Shown: positions 20,678 to 29,976 of the stretch, piece by piece
Position numbering within the stretch: the stretch's first letter is position 1
How the letters are laid out: each line of letters opens with the position of its first letter
Assembly: GCA_963839515.1 (NCBI GenBank)
Contig: CAWIVN010000015.1
Coordinates: 248,001-312,000, forward strand
Source of the DNA: Fredericiella sp963839515
GTDB lineage: Bacteria; Chloroflexota; Anaerolineae; Caldilineales; Caldilineaceae
DNA length: 64,000 nt
Reading direction: 5' to 3'
Translations under genes and position numbers: made by a program
Notes under the pieces: generated by a model
Told to the model about the DNA's origin: nothing
Databases searched by the model: none
What the model saw: the letters and a program-made list of their open reading frames with translations, nothing else

Positions 20678-21121
20678 ATGTATAAGACGATATTGGTCCC
20701 GCTCGATGGTTCCCATCGAGCCGAAACCATCCTTGCTCATGCCGAAGCGTTGGCGACCAGGTTCCAAGCCAAGATCGTACTGCTGCAGGTCGTCGAGCCA
20801 AGTGTCTCCGTGGTGACACCTTATGACATGGTGCCATACTATGATCCCAAGGAAGCCGAACGTATGACGGCTGAGGCCAAGGGTTACCTGGCAGGCAAGG
20901 AGGGTGAATTGGCTAAGCTTGGCATCCAAGTGAAGTCGTGTGTCGAAAGCGGCCCGGTCGTGACCGGCATCCTGGAAGTGGCCGAACGCGAGAATGCCGA
21001 CCTGATCGCCATGGCTTCGCACGGACGCACCGGTATAGGCCGCGTCTTCTATGGCAGCGTAGCGGCCGGCGTGCTGCACAAGGCGGACCGCCCGCTGCTG
21101 TTGATTCGTTCCGATGAATGA
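20678..21121 (+). CDS. Universal stress protein, single domain
   Basis: 147 aa, one UspA fold: KTILVPLDGSHRAETIL at the start, LIAMASHGRTGIGRVFYGSVAAGVLHKADRPLLLI at the end, with the G-x2-G...GS nucleotide-binding motif, so probably of the ATP-binding type. A GTG nine bases earlier is in frame, but AGGAAGGAG at 20661-20669 is correctly spaced for the ATG at 20678. A palindromic operator candidate precedes it by about 90 bases. Confidence 0.9.
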   Translation: MYKTILVPLDGSHRAETILAHAEALATRFQAKIVLLQVVEPSVSVVTPYDMVPYYDPKEAERMTAEAKGYLAGKEGELAKLGIQVKSCVESGPVVTGILEVAERENADLIAMASHGRTGIGRVFYGSVAAGVLHKADRPLLLIRSDE

Positions 21122-21175
21122 AGCTGCAACTGCTTCAATGCCGTCGACGGTCGCGCTGGAGCTTGAACAGGTGTT

Positions 21176-22129
21176 ATGAACTACGTGTATGGCCCGATCC
21201 CATCGCGGCGGCTGGGAAAATCATTGGGGATCGACCCGGTCCCGCTCAAAACGTGCAACTGGAACTGCATCTACTGCCAGCTTGGCCGCTCGACGCCGCT
21301 CACCAATGACCGACGCGAATATGTACCGCGTCAAGCCATCCTGGACGAAGTTGCCGCCGTCCTCGCTCGCCATGCGCCGGGAGAGATCGACTTTGTCTCT
21401 TTCGTTGGCTCGGGCGAGCCGACGCTCAACAGCGAGTTAGGCTGGTTGATCCGCCAGGTCAAAATGCTGACCGCGATCCCGGTCGCCGTCATCACCAACG
21501 GCGTGCTGCTGCATCTGCCAGAGGTGCGCTCTGCCTTGCTGGCTGCCGATGTGGTGATGCCTACAGTAAGCGCTGGTTCGCCCGCCACCTACAAGCGTAT
21601 TCACCGCCCTCATCCCGACGCCACCTACGAACGACTTGTTGCGGGCTTGCTGGCCTTCCGCGCTGAATATCGCGGCCGCCTTTGGGCTGAGGTAATGCTG
21701 CTGGCCGGCGTCAACGATACGCCTGAGGCACTGGCGGACCTGGCGGCTCTCATTCGCCGCATTGGGCCCGACGAAGTGCACGTGGTCATCCCCGACCGCC
21801 CGCCGGCCGAGCCGTGGGTTGCTCCGCCCGACGACGAGGGCCTCATGCGCGCCATTGCGGTGCTTGGCCCCATCGCCCATGTAGTCCATCCTTACAGTAA
21901 CGGCGTCGACGTCAGCGACTACGCCACGGCTAGCGAGGCCATTCTCGGCATCGTTACGCGCCATCCTATGAGCGAAGACCAACTTGCCCGCTTGTTGGCC
22001 CACTGGGCGCCGCCGGAGATCGCTTCGGCCTTAGCGGAACTGCAAGCTGAAGGTCACATCAACCCAGTCGAACGCCTGGGGACGCGCTTCTGGATCGCCG
22101 CTCCTTCAGTTTTTCCGGCTGCCCGGTAG
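21176..22129 (+). CDS. Radical SAM Fe-S protein with C-terminal winged helix
   Basis: 317 aa. Cys27-x3-Cys31-x2-Cys34 (CNWNCIYCQLG) binds the radical SAM 4Fe-4S cluster; VGSGEPTLN is the SAM-binding GEP-type motif. It belongs to the small group opening YGPIPSRRLGKSLGIDPVP, whose substrate is unknown. The C-terminal 70 residues (MSEDQLARLLAHWAPPEIASALAELQAEG) resemble a winged helix or PqqD-like module. AGGTG precedes the ATG. Neighbours (Usp upstream, convergent membrane protein downstream) give no pathway hint. Confidence 0.82.
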   Translation: MNYVYGPIPSRRLGKSLGIDPVPLKTCNWNCIYCQLGRSTPLTNDRREYVPRQAILDEVAAVLARHAPGEIDFVSFVGSGEPTLNSELGWLIRQVKMLTAIPVAVITNGVLLHLPEVRSALLAADVVMPTVSAGSPATYKRIHRPHPDATYERLVAGLLAFRAEYRGRLWAEVMLLAGVNDTPEALADLAALIRRIGPDEVHVVIPDRPPAEPWVAPPDDEGLMRAIAVLGPIAHVVHPYSNGVDVSDYATASEAILGIVTRHPMSEDQLARLLAHWAPPEIASALAELQAEGHINPVERLGTRFWIAAPSVFPAAR

Positions 22130-22165
22130 TGCAAGCTCACACCTGAATGTCCAGAGCGAATGTAA

Positions 22166-22192
22166 GCCAAGCGACCGGGCGGTCCGCTTGGC
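22166..22192. terminator. Hairpin between convergent genes
   Basis: Arms GCCAAGCG and CGCTTGGC enclose a smaller ACC/GGT stem. It lies between the radical SAM stop (22129) and the convergent membrane-protein stop (22263), where a bidirectional terminator is expected. There is no U-tract. Confidence 0.45.
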
Positions 22193-22262
22193 CGGCCATA
22201 CGGCGGTCTGGCCCGACCATGGCGCTTCCTGGTAGGGGCACAGCACTCGCGCTGAGCTGCGT

Positions 22263-22997
22263 TTACGCGATGGGCAGACTCAACAAGCGAATAACGCTGA
22301 ACAGAAGGACCAGAAGGGCCACGCTGACGACGACTGCGCGCAGTTCTTCCCATTCAAAGCGGCTGGCAAGACCCGCCAGCAGCAGGGCCGCTGCCAGGAT
22401 GACGGCAGTCAATGATTCGCCCGTCGAGCCGGCACGCTCCCCTTCTTGTGAGCGCACCCCAGCCACCTGTTCTTTTTGCTTGGCTTCCTCGCGCAAAGCC
22501 AGCCGATATTCTGGCAGTTCAAAGGGACTGGCCGCGGCGTCCGGGTTTGTGAGTGGCTTGGAGGCAAGCCACGCCTCAAAGGCAGGCTTGAACTCGCTGC
22601 GGAAACGGGCGGCATAGAAGTCGGCGCGGGGCTGATCCTGGGCCGCGGTGGCGTTGACCCAGTTGGCGAAGAGGGCAACGTCGGCCAGTTGCTGTTGCTG
22701 TGCGCTCCCCGTGAGTTCGGCCGCGGCAATACGGAGGGAAATGGATTCCACGTTGGCCGACGACTGTGCACCACTCCACTGGCCGGACTGGTAGCCCGCC
22801 CAGACAGTTGCTAGCGTAGCTAGCGTTAAGACAAGTGTCTCCAGCATCTCGGCCCACTTATTGATCTTGCGATCGCTGAGTTCCTCCGCTGACGGCTGAC
22901 GGCGTTTGCGTTTGGATGGCACTTCGGTGGCCTGAGTTGCATTGTTCTGGGCGGGGCCAGGCGGCTGTTCTGCTACGTTGGCGGTTGTATCAGGCAT
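22263..22997 (-). CDS. Hypothetical membrane protein
   Basis: 244 aa, not recognised with certainty. A basic, Pro/Gln/Ala-rich N-terminus (1-45) precedes a helix containing LETLVLTLATLATVWAGYQSG, then a soluble region (about 72-180) with QWSGAQSSANVESISLRIAAAELTGSAQQQQLADVALFANWVNA. Two closing helices follow (about 190-240). The AGYQSGQWSGAQS stretch resembles a family of bacterial membrane proteins of unknown function. It appears to be in the same orientation as the sulfatase genes upstream, without obvious coupling. Confidence 0.5.
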   Translation of the reverse strand: MPDTTANVAEQPPGPAQNNATQATEVPSKRKRRQPSAEELSDRKINKWAEMLETLVLTLATLATVWAGYQSGQWSGAQSSANVESISLRIAAAELTGSAQQQQLADVALFANWVNATAAQDQPRADFYAARFRSEFKPAFEAWLASKPLTNPDAAASPFELPEYRLALREEAKQKEQVAGVRSQEGERAGSTGESLTAVILAAALLLAGLASRFEWEELRAVVVSVALLVLLFSVIRLLSLPIA

Positions 22998-23065
22998 AGA
23001 GTGCTTCGTTTGCAGGTCCTAGGTCCGGCTGCATGGCTCGATCCTTACTTACGTCGACATTTCGT

Positions 23066-23485
23066 TCAACGCAAGTCCGCGGCCTTTTCCAAAAATGTTG
23101 GAATCAGGTGCATGGGCTGCTCGCCGGTGGGCTGCAGTGAACGCCGAGTTGATTCCATTAAGAAACCCTTCAATACATCGAATGGCACGGCGCCGGTCCT
23201 GTGGCGCACTTGGGCCACGGTTTCCATCCACAAGACTTCGTTGCGCGCGGCATCCAAGAAGTCGTGACCGCCCCAGGTTAGGCGGAGTTCGATCCACTTA
23301 AGACTATGCTCAACACTGTAGGCTCTAATGCCCTCAATCAGGCCGGCTTCGTCCAGCAGGCGCAGATGTTCAGTTATGCATTCCGCTGCATGGCCCGTGA
23401 TGCGAATCGTCGAACTATCCAGCCGCCGGTCGCTGGCTTCAAGCACCAGCATGATTTTGCGCACTAACTCCATGTCTCGTCTCAT
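23066..23485 (-). CDS. DUF2513 winged-helix-like protein
   Basis: 139 aa. MRRDMELVRKIMLVLEASD, HLRLLDEAGLIEG and LTWGGHDFLDAARNEVLW are the DUF2513 signature, a family with a winged-helix-like fold often met in phage and regulatory contexts. An in-frame GTG at 23569 exists, but an 11-bp terminator-like hairpin (23539-23567) lies inside that extension, so the ATG at 23485 is preferred although its ribosome site is weak. The protein follows the arylsulfatase on the same strand. Confidence 0.7.
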   Translation of the reverse strand: MRRDMELVRKIMLVLEASDRRLDSSTIRITGHAAECITEHLRLLDEAGLIEGIRAYSVEHSLKWIELRLTWGGHDFLDAARNEVLWMETVAQVRHRTGAVPFDVLKGFLMESTRRSLQPTGEQPMHLIPTFLEKAADLR

Positions 23486-23538
23486 AAATGCGTTCCGTGC
23501 GAGCCCCTGCTCCTCCAGATAGCTGATCAAGCGTAGAA

Positions 23539-23567
23539 GACCGGCAGCCCACAGCAGGCTGCCGGTC
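23539..23567 (-). terminator. Hairpin after the arylsulfatase
   Basis: Perfect 11-base arms (GACCGGCAGCC / GGCTGCCGGTC) with a seven-base loop begin ten bases after the sulfatase stop codon. TCTTCT follows on the minus strand instead of a clean U-run. Confidence 0.6.
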
Positions 23568-23576
23568 ACGATTCCT

Positions 23577-25931
23577 TTATTGCCGCGCCAGGATCGCTTT
23601 CAGCGCCTGCTCGTCGTCCTTGATCAGCTCTCCGCTCACGTCCACGGTCGTGCTGTAGAGCGTGCCGGTGAACTTGAACGGTGGCTTGTACTTGTCCCAA
23701 ACTGGTGAGCCGGTGTCGGCGCCGCATACGACGCCGCCGGCGAGGCCGAGCGACAACGGCATAGTGAGAGGAATGTCGCCCTGCCCGACCAGCTTGCCAT
23801 CGATGTAAAGTTGGCCGCAGCCCGGCGCGCCCTTACCAGTGCGGACATCGGGCTTACCGGTCACCTCAAACTCGAAACGCAGCTTGTGCCGTCCCTGGGG
23901 AACGGGGCTCGTCGATTCAATGTGGAAGAACTGGCTGCCCACATAGTTGTAGACATAATGCAGCATTCCAGCCTGCACATAGAAGGAAAAGCCGCCCTGG
24001 ACATCGCCCGCGGCCAGCAGCGCGCCTTCAGCCCCGCCGGCAGGGATGTCGACATCCGCCGTGATGCTGTGCGGCCGATTGAGAATCTGCGGTCCGGCGT
24101 TGATGGGCACCATCTGCGTGTTGGGATAGACCGTGTAGCTTGTGCGCGCAACCGCAATCTGCGGACGTTCGTCGGCAAAGCGCAGCGTGCCGCGGCTATC
24201 GACCGGCAGCACGTTGTACTTGCCCGCCTCGACGTACCAGGTCGCGATCATCTCGATAAGCTTGGCGCGGTTCCCCTCAGCCAGGTTGTGATTCTCCGCC
24301 CAGTCCTTGTCGATGTGGTACAGCTCCCAGCCCTTGGCATCGAGTTCGGTCAGCTTGTCCTTGTCGATCGGGGCGCCAAAGAACATCCCCGCTTCCTTGA
24401 ACGAGGTCCCCGGCCACGGACAGACAGCGCGCCAGCCGTCATGATAGATGGAACGGTGTCCCATCATCTCGAAGTATTGTGTGATGTGCTTCGAGGGGGC
24501 CCGGCTGTCGTTAAGAACGTGGGCGAAGCTGTGTCCCTCGATCGGCGACTGGGTCACACCCTTGATGGTAGTGGGGGCTTCAAGGCCAAGCGCCTCAAGC
24601 ACCGTCGGCACCATGTCGATGGCGTGCGCATATTGCGTGCGCACTTCACCCTTGGCCGCAATGCCGTTCGGCCAGTGCACGATGAACGGGTCGCTGATGC
24701 CGCCGCGGTAGGTCTCGCGCTTCCAGCGCCGGAAGGGAGTGTTCCCGGCAAAGGTCCAACCCCAGGCGTAGTGGTTGAAGGTTGTTGGGCCACCCAACTC
24801 GTCAATCATTGCCAGGTTCTGCTCCAGCGAGTCGGGAACGTTGTTAAAGAACTTGTTCTCGTTTACCGACCCAGTAGGCCCACCTTCTGAGCTGGCGCCG
24901 TTGTCGGAAATGAACATGACAATCGTGTTCTCCCACTCGCCAATCGACTTAAGAAATTCGAAGAGACGGCCGTAGTGGTAATCCGTGTGGCTTAGGAACC
25001 CCGCGAACACCTCCATCATGCGCGCATAGAGCTTGCGTTCGTCGGCCGACAGCGAGTCCCACTCCTGCACGTCGGGGTCATGACGTGAAAGCTCGGCATC
25101 CTGGGGAATGATGCCCCGTTCCTTCTGCCTCTTGAACACTTCCTCGCGGTAGACATCCCAGCCACCGTCGAACTTACCCTTGTACTTGTCAGCCCACTCC
25201 TTGGGAACATGATGCGGCGCATGCCCCGCGCCGGGGCAGAAATACATAAAGAAAGGTTTGTTGGGGGCCACCTGCTTGGCATCGGCGACAAAGCTGATCG
25301 CCTTGTCCACCAGGTCCTCTGTCAGGTGGTAGCCTTCTTCAGGGGTCTTCTCGGGCTCTACGCCGTGGTTATCATACGTCAGCTCCGGGTAGTACTGGTG
25401 CGTGTCGCCGCCGAGGAAGCCGTAGTAGCGTTCGAAGCCGCGTCCCAACGGCCAACGATCGTAGGGGCCGGCCGCCGAGATCTGGTCCGCCGGCGTCAGG
25501 TGCCACTTGCCGACGGCATAGGTGTTGTAGCCCTTTTGGAGCAGCATTTCAGAGAGCATGCCGTTTTCAAAAGGGATGTTGCCGTTGCCACCGGGGTAAC
25601 CGGTGGAACCTTCTGTGATGCACGACATGGCGTTGGAGTGATGGTTGCGCCCCGTCATGATGCATGAGCGCGTCGGCGAACAGAGCGCTGTCGTATGCAT
25701 GTTGTTGAAGAGCAGGCCATTCTGCGCCAGCGCGTCAATGTTTGGCGTTTCGATCGGGCTGCCATAGCAGCCCATCTGGCCAAAGCCGGTGTCGTCCTGC
25801 ACGATGAACAAGACGTTAGGCGCGCCCTCGCTGGCCCGCAGCGGTTGCGGCCACGCCGGGCTTGAGACATCGTACGTCCGCCCAATGACGCCATTGAAGG
25901 CAGTCCCGGGCTTGTATTCTTTGAGTGCCAC
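23577..25931 (-). CDS. Arylsulfatase (type I, Cys-type)
   Basis: 784 aa, the long form seen in mycobacterial and pseudomonad AtsA/AtsD enzymes. It hydrolyses sulfate esters using a formylglycine residue. The formylglycine site is Cys84 in CSPTRSCIMTGRN, matching C-x-P-x-R. Metal residues occur in FIVQDDTGFGQMGCYG (Asp46-Asp47) and VMFISDNGAS. The C-terminal 170 residues form a beta-rich domain. There is no signal peptide, as in cytoplasmic members. GTG start after GGAAG. The Cys must be matured; a radical SAM maturase lies at 43828. Confidence 0.92.
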   Translation of the reverse strand: MALKEYKPGTAFNGVIGRTYDVSSPAWPQPLRASEGAPNVLFIVQDDTGFGQMGCYGSPIETPNIDALAQNGLLFNNMHTTALCSPTRSCIMTGRNHHSNAMSCITEGSTGYPGGNGNIPFENGMLSEMLLQKGYNTYAVGKWHLTPADQISAAGPYDRWPLGRGFERYYGFLGGDTHQYYPELTYDNHGVEPEKTPEEGYHLTEDLVDKAISFVADAKQVAPNKPFFMYFCPGAGHAPHHVPKEWADKYKGKFDGGWDVYREEVFKRQKERGIIPQDAELSRHDPDVQEWDSLSADERKLYARMMEVFAGFLSHTDYHYGRLFEFLKSIGEWENTIVMFISDNGASSEGGPTGSVNENKFFNNVPDSLEQNLAMIDELGGPTTFNHYAWGWTFAGNTPFRRWKRETYRGGISDPFIVHWPNGIAAKGEVRTQYAHAIDMVPTVLEALGLEAPTTIKGVTQSPIEGHSFAHVLNDSRAPSKHITQYFEMMGHRSIYHDGWRAVCPWPGTSFKEAGMFFGAPIDKDKLTELDAKGWELYHIDKDWAENHNLAEGNRAKLIEMIATWYVEAGKYNVLPVDSRGTLRFADERPQIAVARTSYTVYPNTQMVPINAGPQILNRPHSITADVDIPAGGAEGALLAAGDVQGGFSFYVQAGMLHYVYNYVGSQFFHIESTSPVPQGRHKLRFEFEVTGKPDVRTGKGAPGCGQLYIDGKLVGQGDIPLTMPLSLGLAGGVVCGADTGSPVWDKYKPPFKFTGTLYSTTVDVSGELIKDDEQALKAILARQ

Positions 25932-25944
25932 TTTCGTCTTCCTT

Positions 25945-26223
25945 TTAGCAGAGCTGCTCTGTGTCGCGCAGAAGGTTCAGCGACAGTATGGCCAGGTTGG
26001 CTTCGTGCAATCCAGTGAGAATCCTCAACAATTGGGTTTTATCATCCACTCTCAATTCGAGAGTGGTGATCGGTAAGCCGTTGGCGTTGTAGCTGGTTAT
26101 GAGGGTAACGAGCCCACCCAGTGTACACCAATCGCTGGCAAGATGCGATGCAACGCAGACACTGTAGGATTCCTGGGTGGTTTCCCGAATCGGGATCGTC
26201 GCTTGAAGCATGATTTCGCCCAT
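25945..26223 (-). CDS. Small ACT-like protein, paralogue A
   Basis: About 92 aa. Its second half (GLPITTLELRVDDKTQLLRI and LTGLHEANLAILSLNLL) aligns with the protein at 26860-27132 (ELPMTILTGRLPDQAALAGV, LTCLYEYGLALISVERRE). Each also has a D-x-C-x-x-L-x-G segment 20 residues earlier. The beta-alpha-beta-like pattern and 'search-the-partner' length suggest an ACT-like regulatory fold, but that is inference. The start is uncertain: 26223 is chosen to match the paralogue, and ATGs at 26271, 26268 and 26211 are alternatives, none with a good ribosome site. It lies between the LURP-one protein and the sulfatase. Confidence 0.55.
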   Translation of the reverse strand: MGEIMLQATIPIRETTQESYSVCVASHLASDWCTLGGLVTLITSYNANGLPITTLELRVDDKTQLLRILTGLHEANLAILSLNLLRDTEQLC

Positions 26224-26257
26224 TGTTGAAGTGCGTTTCGTCACTGCTTGAATCGTA

Positions 26258-26854
26258 CTAAACCGCATCATGAGACAACTGGTCGACGGCAACCGTCGCG
26301 GCCAAGATTAAGATGTCGTCTGCTCCCTGCTCGATCTGCACGCCGTAGGTGTCGGCGATGCGGAACCACTTTTTGGAAACTTCTGCCACCTTGTTGCGGC
26401 CCTGCGTAATCTCGTACTCGTGATCCAGAAGATTGCCCCGGATTTCATACTCGGCGCCATTGTCGACCTTCATGATGAAATGGTCGTGCACCAAGTTGAT
26501 CAAGTCCTTCTTGACGACGGCGCCCGGACCGCCCGTCCGTTCCAGCTTTACCTGGTCCTTGATTTGGATGATCTTCGACGCCATCTTGACCAGTTCTCTG
26601 CCATTGGCGTCCTCAAAGATGAGAATGTCGCGCACGCGCAGCAGCTTGCCATCAACCTTGAAGGCGCGCCGGCCCTGCTCGTTCTCGATCCAGAAATCAT
26701 CGCCGATGGAAACCATCTTTTCACGCATCTTGTAACGCTCAGCGCTGCCACCGCGACCAAACTCTTGGCGATCCTCCTGCTTTTGTTCGCGTCGGCTCAA
26801 GTTCTTGTCTTCTTCCGGTTGCCCGGCGCCACCTGGTGCTCCCCTGCGTAACAT
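26258..26854 (-). CDS. LURP-one-related (DUF567) protein
   Basis: 198 aa. After a charged, Gln/Glu/Arg-rich lead (1-40), the Tubby-like beta barrel starts: KMVSIGDDFWIENEQGRRAFKVDGKLLRVRDILIFEDANGREL, then HDHFIMKVDNGAEYEIRGNLLDHEYEI and VAEVSKKWFRIADTYGVQI. This is the LOR/scramblase-like barrel, whose bacterial function is largely unknown. AAGGAGA precedes the ATG. The gene sits between two small paralogous proteins (26860 and 25945) in the same orientation with short gaps, probably one operon. Confidence 0.82.
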   Translation of the reverse strand: MLRRGAPGGAGQPEEDKNLSRREQKQEDRQEFGRGGSAERYKMREKMVSIGDDFWIENEQGRRAFKVDGKLLRVRDILIFEDANGRELVKMASKIIQIKDQVKLERTGGPGAVVKKDLINLVHDHFIMKVDNGAEYEIRGNLLDHEYEITQGRNKVAEVSKKWFRIADTYGVQIEQGADDILILAATVAVDQLSHDAV

Positions 26855-26859
26855 TTCGA

Positions 26860-27132
26860 TTATCTCCTTGGAAATAGCTCCGCCTCACGGCGTTCGACAG
26901 AAATCAGTGCCAGACCATATTCGTACAGGCAGGTCAATACCCCTGCCAGTGCTGCCTGATCGGGCAGTCGGCCAGTAAGGATTGTCATAGGCAGTTCGCC
27001 ACCCGCGTCGATCAGCGTCGCATGCATGCCAGCCAGCTGATCACACCTATCCGGAGTCACATGCCCGTAAAGGCAGATCCAGTAGAGTGCAGCGCTGTCT
27101 GTTATGTGGCGAATCCTGTTGTTATGGCTCAT
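26860..27132 (-). CDS. Small ACT-like protein, paralogue B
   Basis: 90 aa from the ATG at 27132; an in-frame TTG at 27168 is less likely. Sequence similarity to the product of 25945-26223 is visible over 55 residues (see there). It ends five bases before the LURP-one start, so it is the first gene of that operon. Function not recognised. A palindrome (27179-27196) lies 47 bases upstream. Confidence 0.5.
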   Translation of the reverse strand: MSHNNRIRHITDSAALYWICLYGHVTPDRCDQLAGMHATLIDAGGELPMTILTGRLPDQAALAGVLTCLYEYGLALISVERREAELFPRR

Positions 27133-27178
27133 GCGCTTCTCGCAATCAATGGCGTATGTTGTCTGCAATGTGCAACCC

Positions 27179-27196
27179 TCACACGCGATAGTGTGA
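27179..27196. promoter_or_regulatory. Operator-like palindrome TCACAC-N6-GTGTGA
   Basis: Six-base perfect arms in the 115-base gap between the MalT-like regulator (stop 27248) and the small-protein/LURP-one operon it precedes. It could be an operator or the stem of a terminator for the upstream gene; no T-run follows. Confidence 0.3.
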
Positions 27197-27247
27197 CACG
27201 TGAAGGAGTAGATTGCCTGCGCCTGAAAGGAGGAGAATAGAAGTAGA

Positions 27248-29929
27248 TTACTGTGTGCGCAGCAGTCCGAGAGCCCGGCCGCGTTCTACTGCTTCCCGGC
27301 GGCCGCTCACCTGAAGCTTGGCAAAGAGGTTGCGAGTGTGGGTTTTGACCGTGACGGGTGCGACGACAAGGATCTCGGCGATCTCCTTGTTGGACATGCG
27401 CTGTGCCAGCAAGGATAACACCTCGATCTCTCGATCGGTGAGCGGGTCGACGGCTTGGGCAGCCGGCGCCTGGGCGATAGTGCCGCGTGCCGCCCCCTGG
27501 GCGCCATGGTGAGGAAACGCGGCGAGTAGCTGCGCAGCATAGGCGGCCGATGACCCCTGTTTCGCTGCTTCATGCAGAAGCGTCGCCATGTCTGGTCCGA
27601 TATCTACGAACGGGCGCACGATCTTGGCGGGTTCAGCCAGCGCCAGCGCCTGGCGCAGCGTGTCTAGCGCAAGTTCGGGTTGACGGCGTGCTTTGTGCAG
27701 CAGTGCTTCGAGCACCAGCACGTCGAGCATGCGTAAAGAGTTGTGCGTGCTTACCAGAAAGCTGCGCAGAGCCGCCAACACCTTAGCGGCACGCTCCAGT
27801 TGACTGGCACTTCCCTGCGCCAGAGAGATGCGCGCCAGGATCAACAGAGGGCTCTCAAGAAAGTACATCGGAAGGCGAGGCGGAGTCTCGACATACCTAC
27901 TCGTCCAGACGAATGCAGCCGCCTGCTTGCCTTGCAGCAATGATACACGCGCGGCAAACGCCTCGGCCTGCCGCACGAAGGACAGGTCACCACTCTCTGC
28001 AGCCCAGACGTGCACGGCCTCGACGACGTCCTGCGCCTCGGCCGACCGGCCCTGCGCCTTGTATGTCAATCCCAGGCCAAAATGGCTGTGCATAATGACC
28101 ATGCCGTGCGCACCAAGCGGCTGTTCGACCACCGCACCAAATTGCCGTTCCGCTTGCTCAAGTTCGTTGCGCCAGTAGTGTGTGCAGCCTAGAAAGTAAT
28201 GTCCCCATGTGCGGCTGGATGGCAGGTAATTTTGTTCACCTACATCAAGGAGCCGCTGCGCAAAGCGGTTTACATAGTCGAGGTTGCCTGCGGCCCAGTT
28301 TGCCCCCGTCAGTGCGAGCAGCGCACGCGTGGTCAGTACGGCATTGCTTTTTGCAGCGTTGCTGAGCTCGTACATCAAGCGCTCGAATCCCTCTTCCTTC
28401 GCGCCTCGCATCTGCAGCGCCAATGCAAGAAAAATCAGAGCATTGCCATACGCGTGGATGTTGTCTGGGGGCAATGTCTCGAGCGCCTGGCGCGCCAGGT
28501 GCAGACTCTGTTCAGCGTCACCCTGCCAGAAGTACGTCTGGCACCGAAGTGCGGCCACCTCAGGTGCATAATCGCCGTGTCCGGCAAGGCGATCCAGCAT
28601 TAAGTCCAACTCACCAAGACGAAATTGATTCATCAGCACACTCGCCTTGATCATCCAGAGCGCAGGCGCTTGTGCGTAAAATTGGGGTGAGAACAGCTCC
28701 AGCCAGCGGCGCATGCGTGGCCAGTCTTCTTGGTTGAGAACGGCGACGCGCTGTCGCTCCACGATCCTGAGCGCGCGTTCCTCGGAAGGAATGTGCAGGG
28801 CGTAGGCAAGCGCATCGTCCGCCATCCCCGCCTCTGCAAACCAGTCGGCGGCACGGCCATATAGTGCCGCCACGGTTTGGGGATCGAGCAGCTTCCGCTG
28901 CTGCTGGCGGAGCAGCTGCAAGAACAGGTTATGAAAACGGTACCAGGTGCCCGTGTCGTCCAGCGGCACCAGGAACAGGTTCATCGACTTCAGCCAATCG
29001 ATGAAGTCTCTGCCCGCATGGAGCCTCGGATCGTCCGGCGCGGCACACAACGTATCACATAGCGGGCCGCAGAAGCGATCGAGCACAGCAATCCTGAGCA
29101 GGCAGTGCTGCCGATCTGCAGGCAGATGGGAAAAGATCTCCCGAAAGAGGTAATCCGTGGCGTGCGTATTGCTGTTCGCCAAGGCGGCAATGGTCTGCCT
29201 GGCGTCGGGCGACAGGCGTGCCGAAATCACGGCCAGGCGCAGACCGGCTGGCCAGCCTTCGACGACGCTGTCTAACATTGCGACGCTTGCGTCGTCCAAA
29301 AGGTGATCGGGCCTGCCGCGCCAGAAATCCGCCACTTCTTGCGGCTCCAGCCGTAAGTCGCCCATGCGCACTTCGGCAATTAGGCCACCTGCACGCAGTT
29401 TAGTCACTGGCAGCGGCGGATCGCGGCGCGCTGCCACGACCAGTCGTAACGGGCGCGGGGGACGGCGCACGAGGATGGACATCAAGTCGTGAATGACAGG
29501 GTTTTCGATCTGATCATAGTCGTCGAGCACCAATACAAAGTTGGTCTGCAGCACATCCAGGTCATTGACCAACTGGTGCGCCAGAACGGTTTCTGGAGCC
29601 GGCGTCGCCAGGCGCGCCAATGCCTCCGTTTCGGCACATGCATTGGGCTGCAGCATGCGTACGGCAGCAATAAAGTAGTTTAGGAAGACGCTGAGATCGT
29701 TGTCGCCAGCATCGAGCGAAAGCCATGTGTTTGGTATCGAACACCGCTCCAGCCAGGCGCTGAGCAGCGTCGTCTTGCCAAAACCGGCCGGCGCGGATAC
29801 AAGCACCAGCGGGTAGCGCAGCCCTTCGTCGAGGCGCGCCAGCAGCTGCGGGCGCAGCACCACGTCCGTTTCATATTGGGGACGATGCAGTTTTGTACGC
29901 AGAAGTGGCGGCTGCTGGACTCTAAGCAT
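27248..29929 (-). CDS. MalT-like LuxR-family ATP-dependent transcriptional regulator
   Basis: 893 aa, STAND ATPase architecture. Walker A APAGFGKTT (46-54) and Walker B-like FVLVLDDYDQIEN lie in the NTPase part. A long helical TPR-like sensor follows (about 340-800), then a LuxR HTH at about 830-885 (PLTDREIEVLSLLAQRMSNKEIAEILVVAPVTVKTHTRNLF). MalT-type proteins oligomerise on ligand and ATP to activate promoters. The inducer is unknown. TATAAT at 29982-29977 on the minus strand, 48 bases before the start, is a plausible -10. No clear Shine-Dalgarno sequence. Confidence 0.9.
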   Translation of the reverse strand: MLRVQQPPLLRTKLHRPQYETDVVLRPQLLARLDEGLRYPLVLVSAPAGFGKTTLLSAWLERCSIPNTWLSLDAGDNDLSVFLNYFIAAVRMLQPNACAETEALARLATPAPETVLAHQLVNDLDVLQTNFVLVLDDYDQIENPVIHDLMSILVRRPPRPLRLVVAARRDPPLPVTKLRAGGLIAEVRMGDLRLEPQEVADFWRGRPDHLLDDASVAMLDSVVEGWPAGLRLAVISARLSPDARQTIAALANSNTHATDYLFREIFSHLPADRQHCLLRIAVLDRFCGPLCDTLCAAPDDPRLHAGRDFIDWLKSMNLFLVPLDDTGTWYRFHNLFLQLLRQQQRKLLDPQTVAALYGRAADWFAEAGMADDALAYALHIPSEERALRIVERQRVAVLNQEDWPRMRRWLELFSPQFYAQAPALWMIKASVLMNQFRLGELDLMLDRLAGHGDYAPEVAALRCQTYFWQGDAEQSLHLARQALETLPPDNIHAYGNALIFLALALQMRGAKEEGFERLMYELSNAAKSNAVLTTRALLALTGANWAAGNLDYVNRFAQRLLDVGEQNYLPSSRTWGHYFLGCTHYWRNELEQAERQFGAVVEQPLGAHGMVIMHSHFGLGLTYKAQGRSAEAQDVVEAVHVWAAESGDLSFVRQAEAFAARVSLLQGKQAAAFVWTSRYVETPPRLPMYFLESPLLILARISLAQGSASQLERAAKVLAALRSFLVSTHNSLRMLDVLVLEALLHKARRQPELALDTLRQALALAEPAKIVRPFVDIGPDMATLLHEAAKQGSSAAYAAQLLAAFPHHGAQGAARGTIAQAPAAQAVDPLTDREIEVLSLLAQRMSNKEIAEILVVAPVTVKTHTRNLFAKLQVSGRREAVERGRALGLLRTQ

Positions 29930-29976
29930 CTTGCGATGTAGCCTGATCGTAGCCTCTTCAAAGATTAAGTGGCTTC

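Noticed and set aside
23811..24890. Long open frame opposite the arylsulfatase
   Set aside because: Antisense shadow with no domain; the sulfatase motifs are on the other strand.
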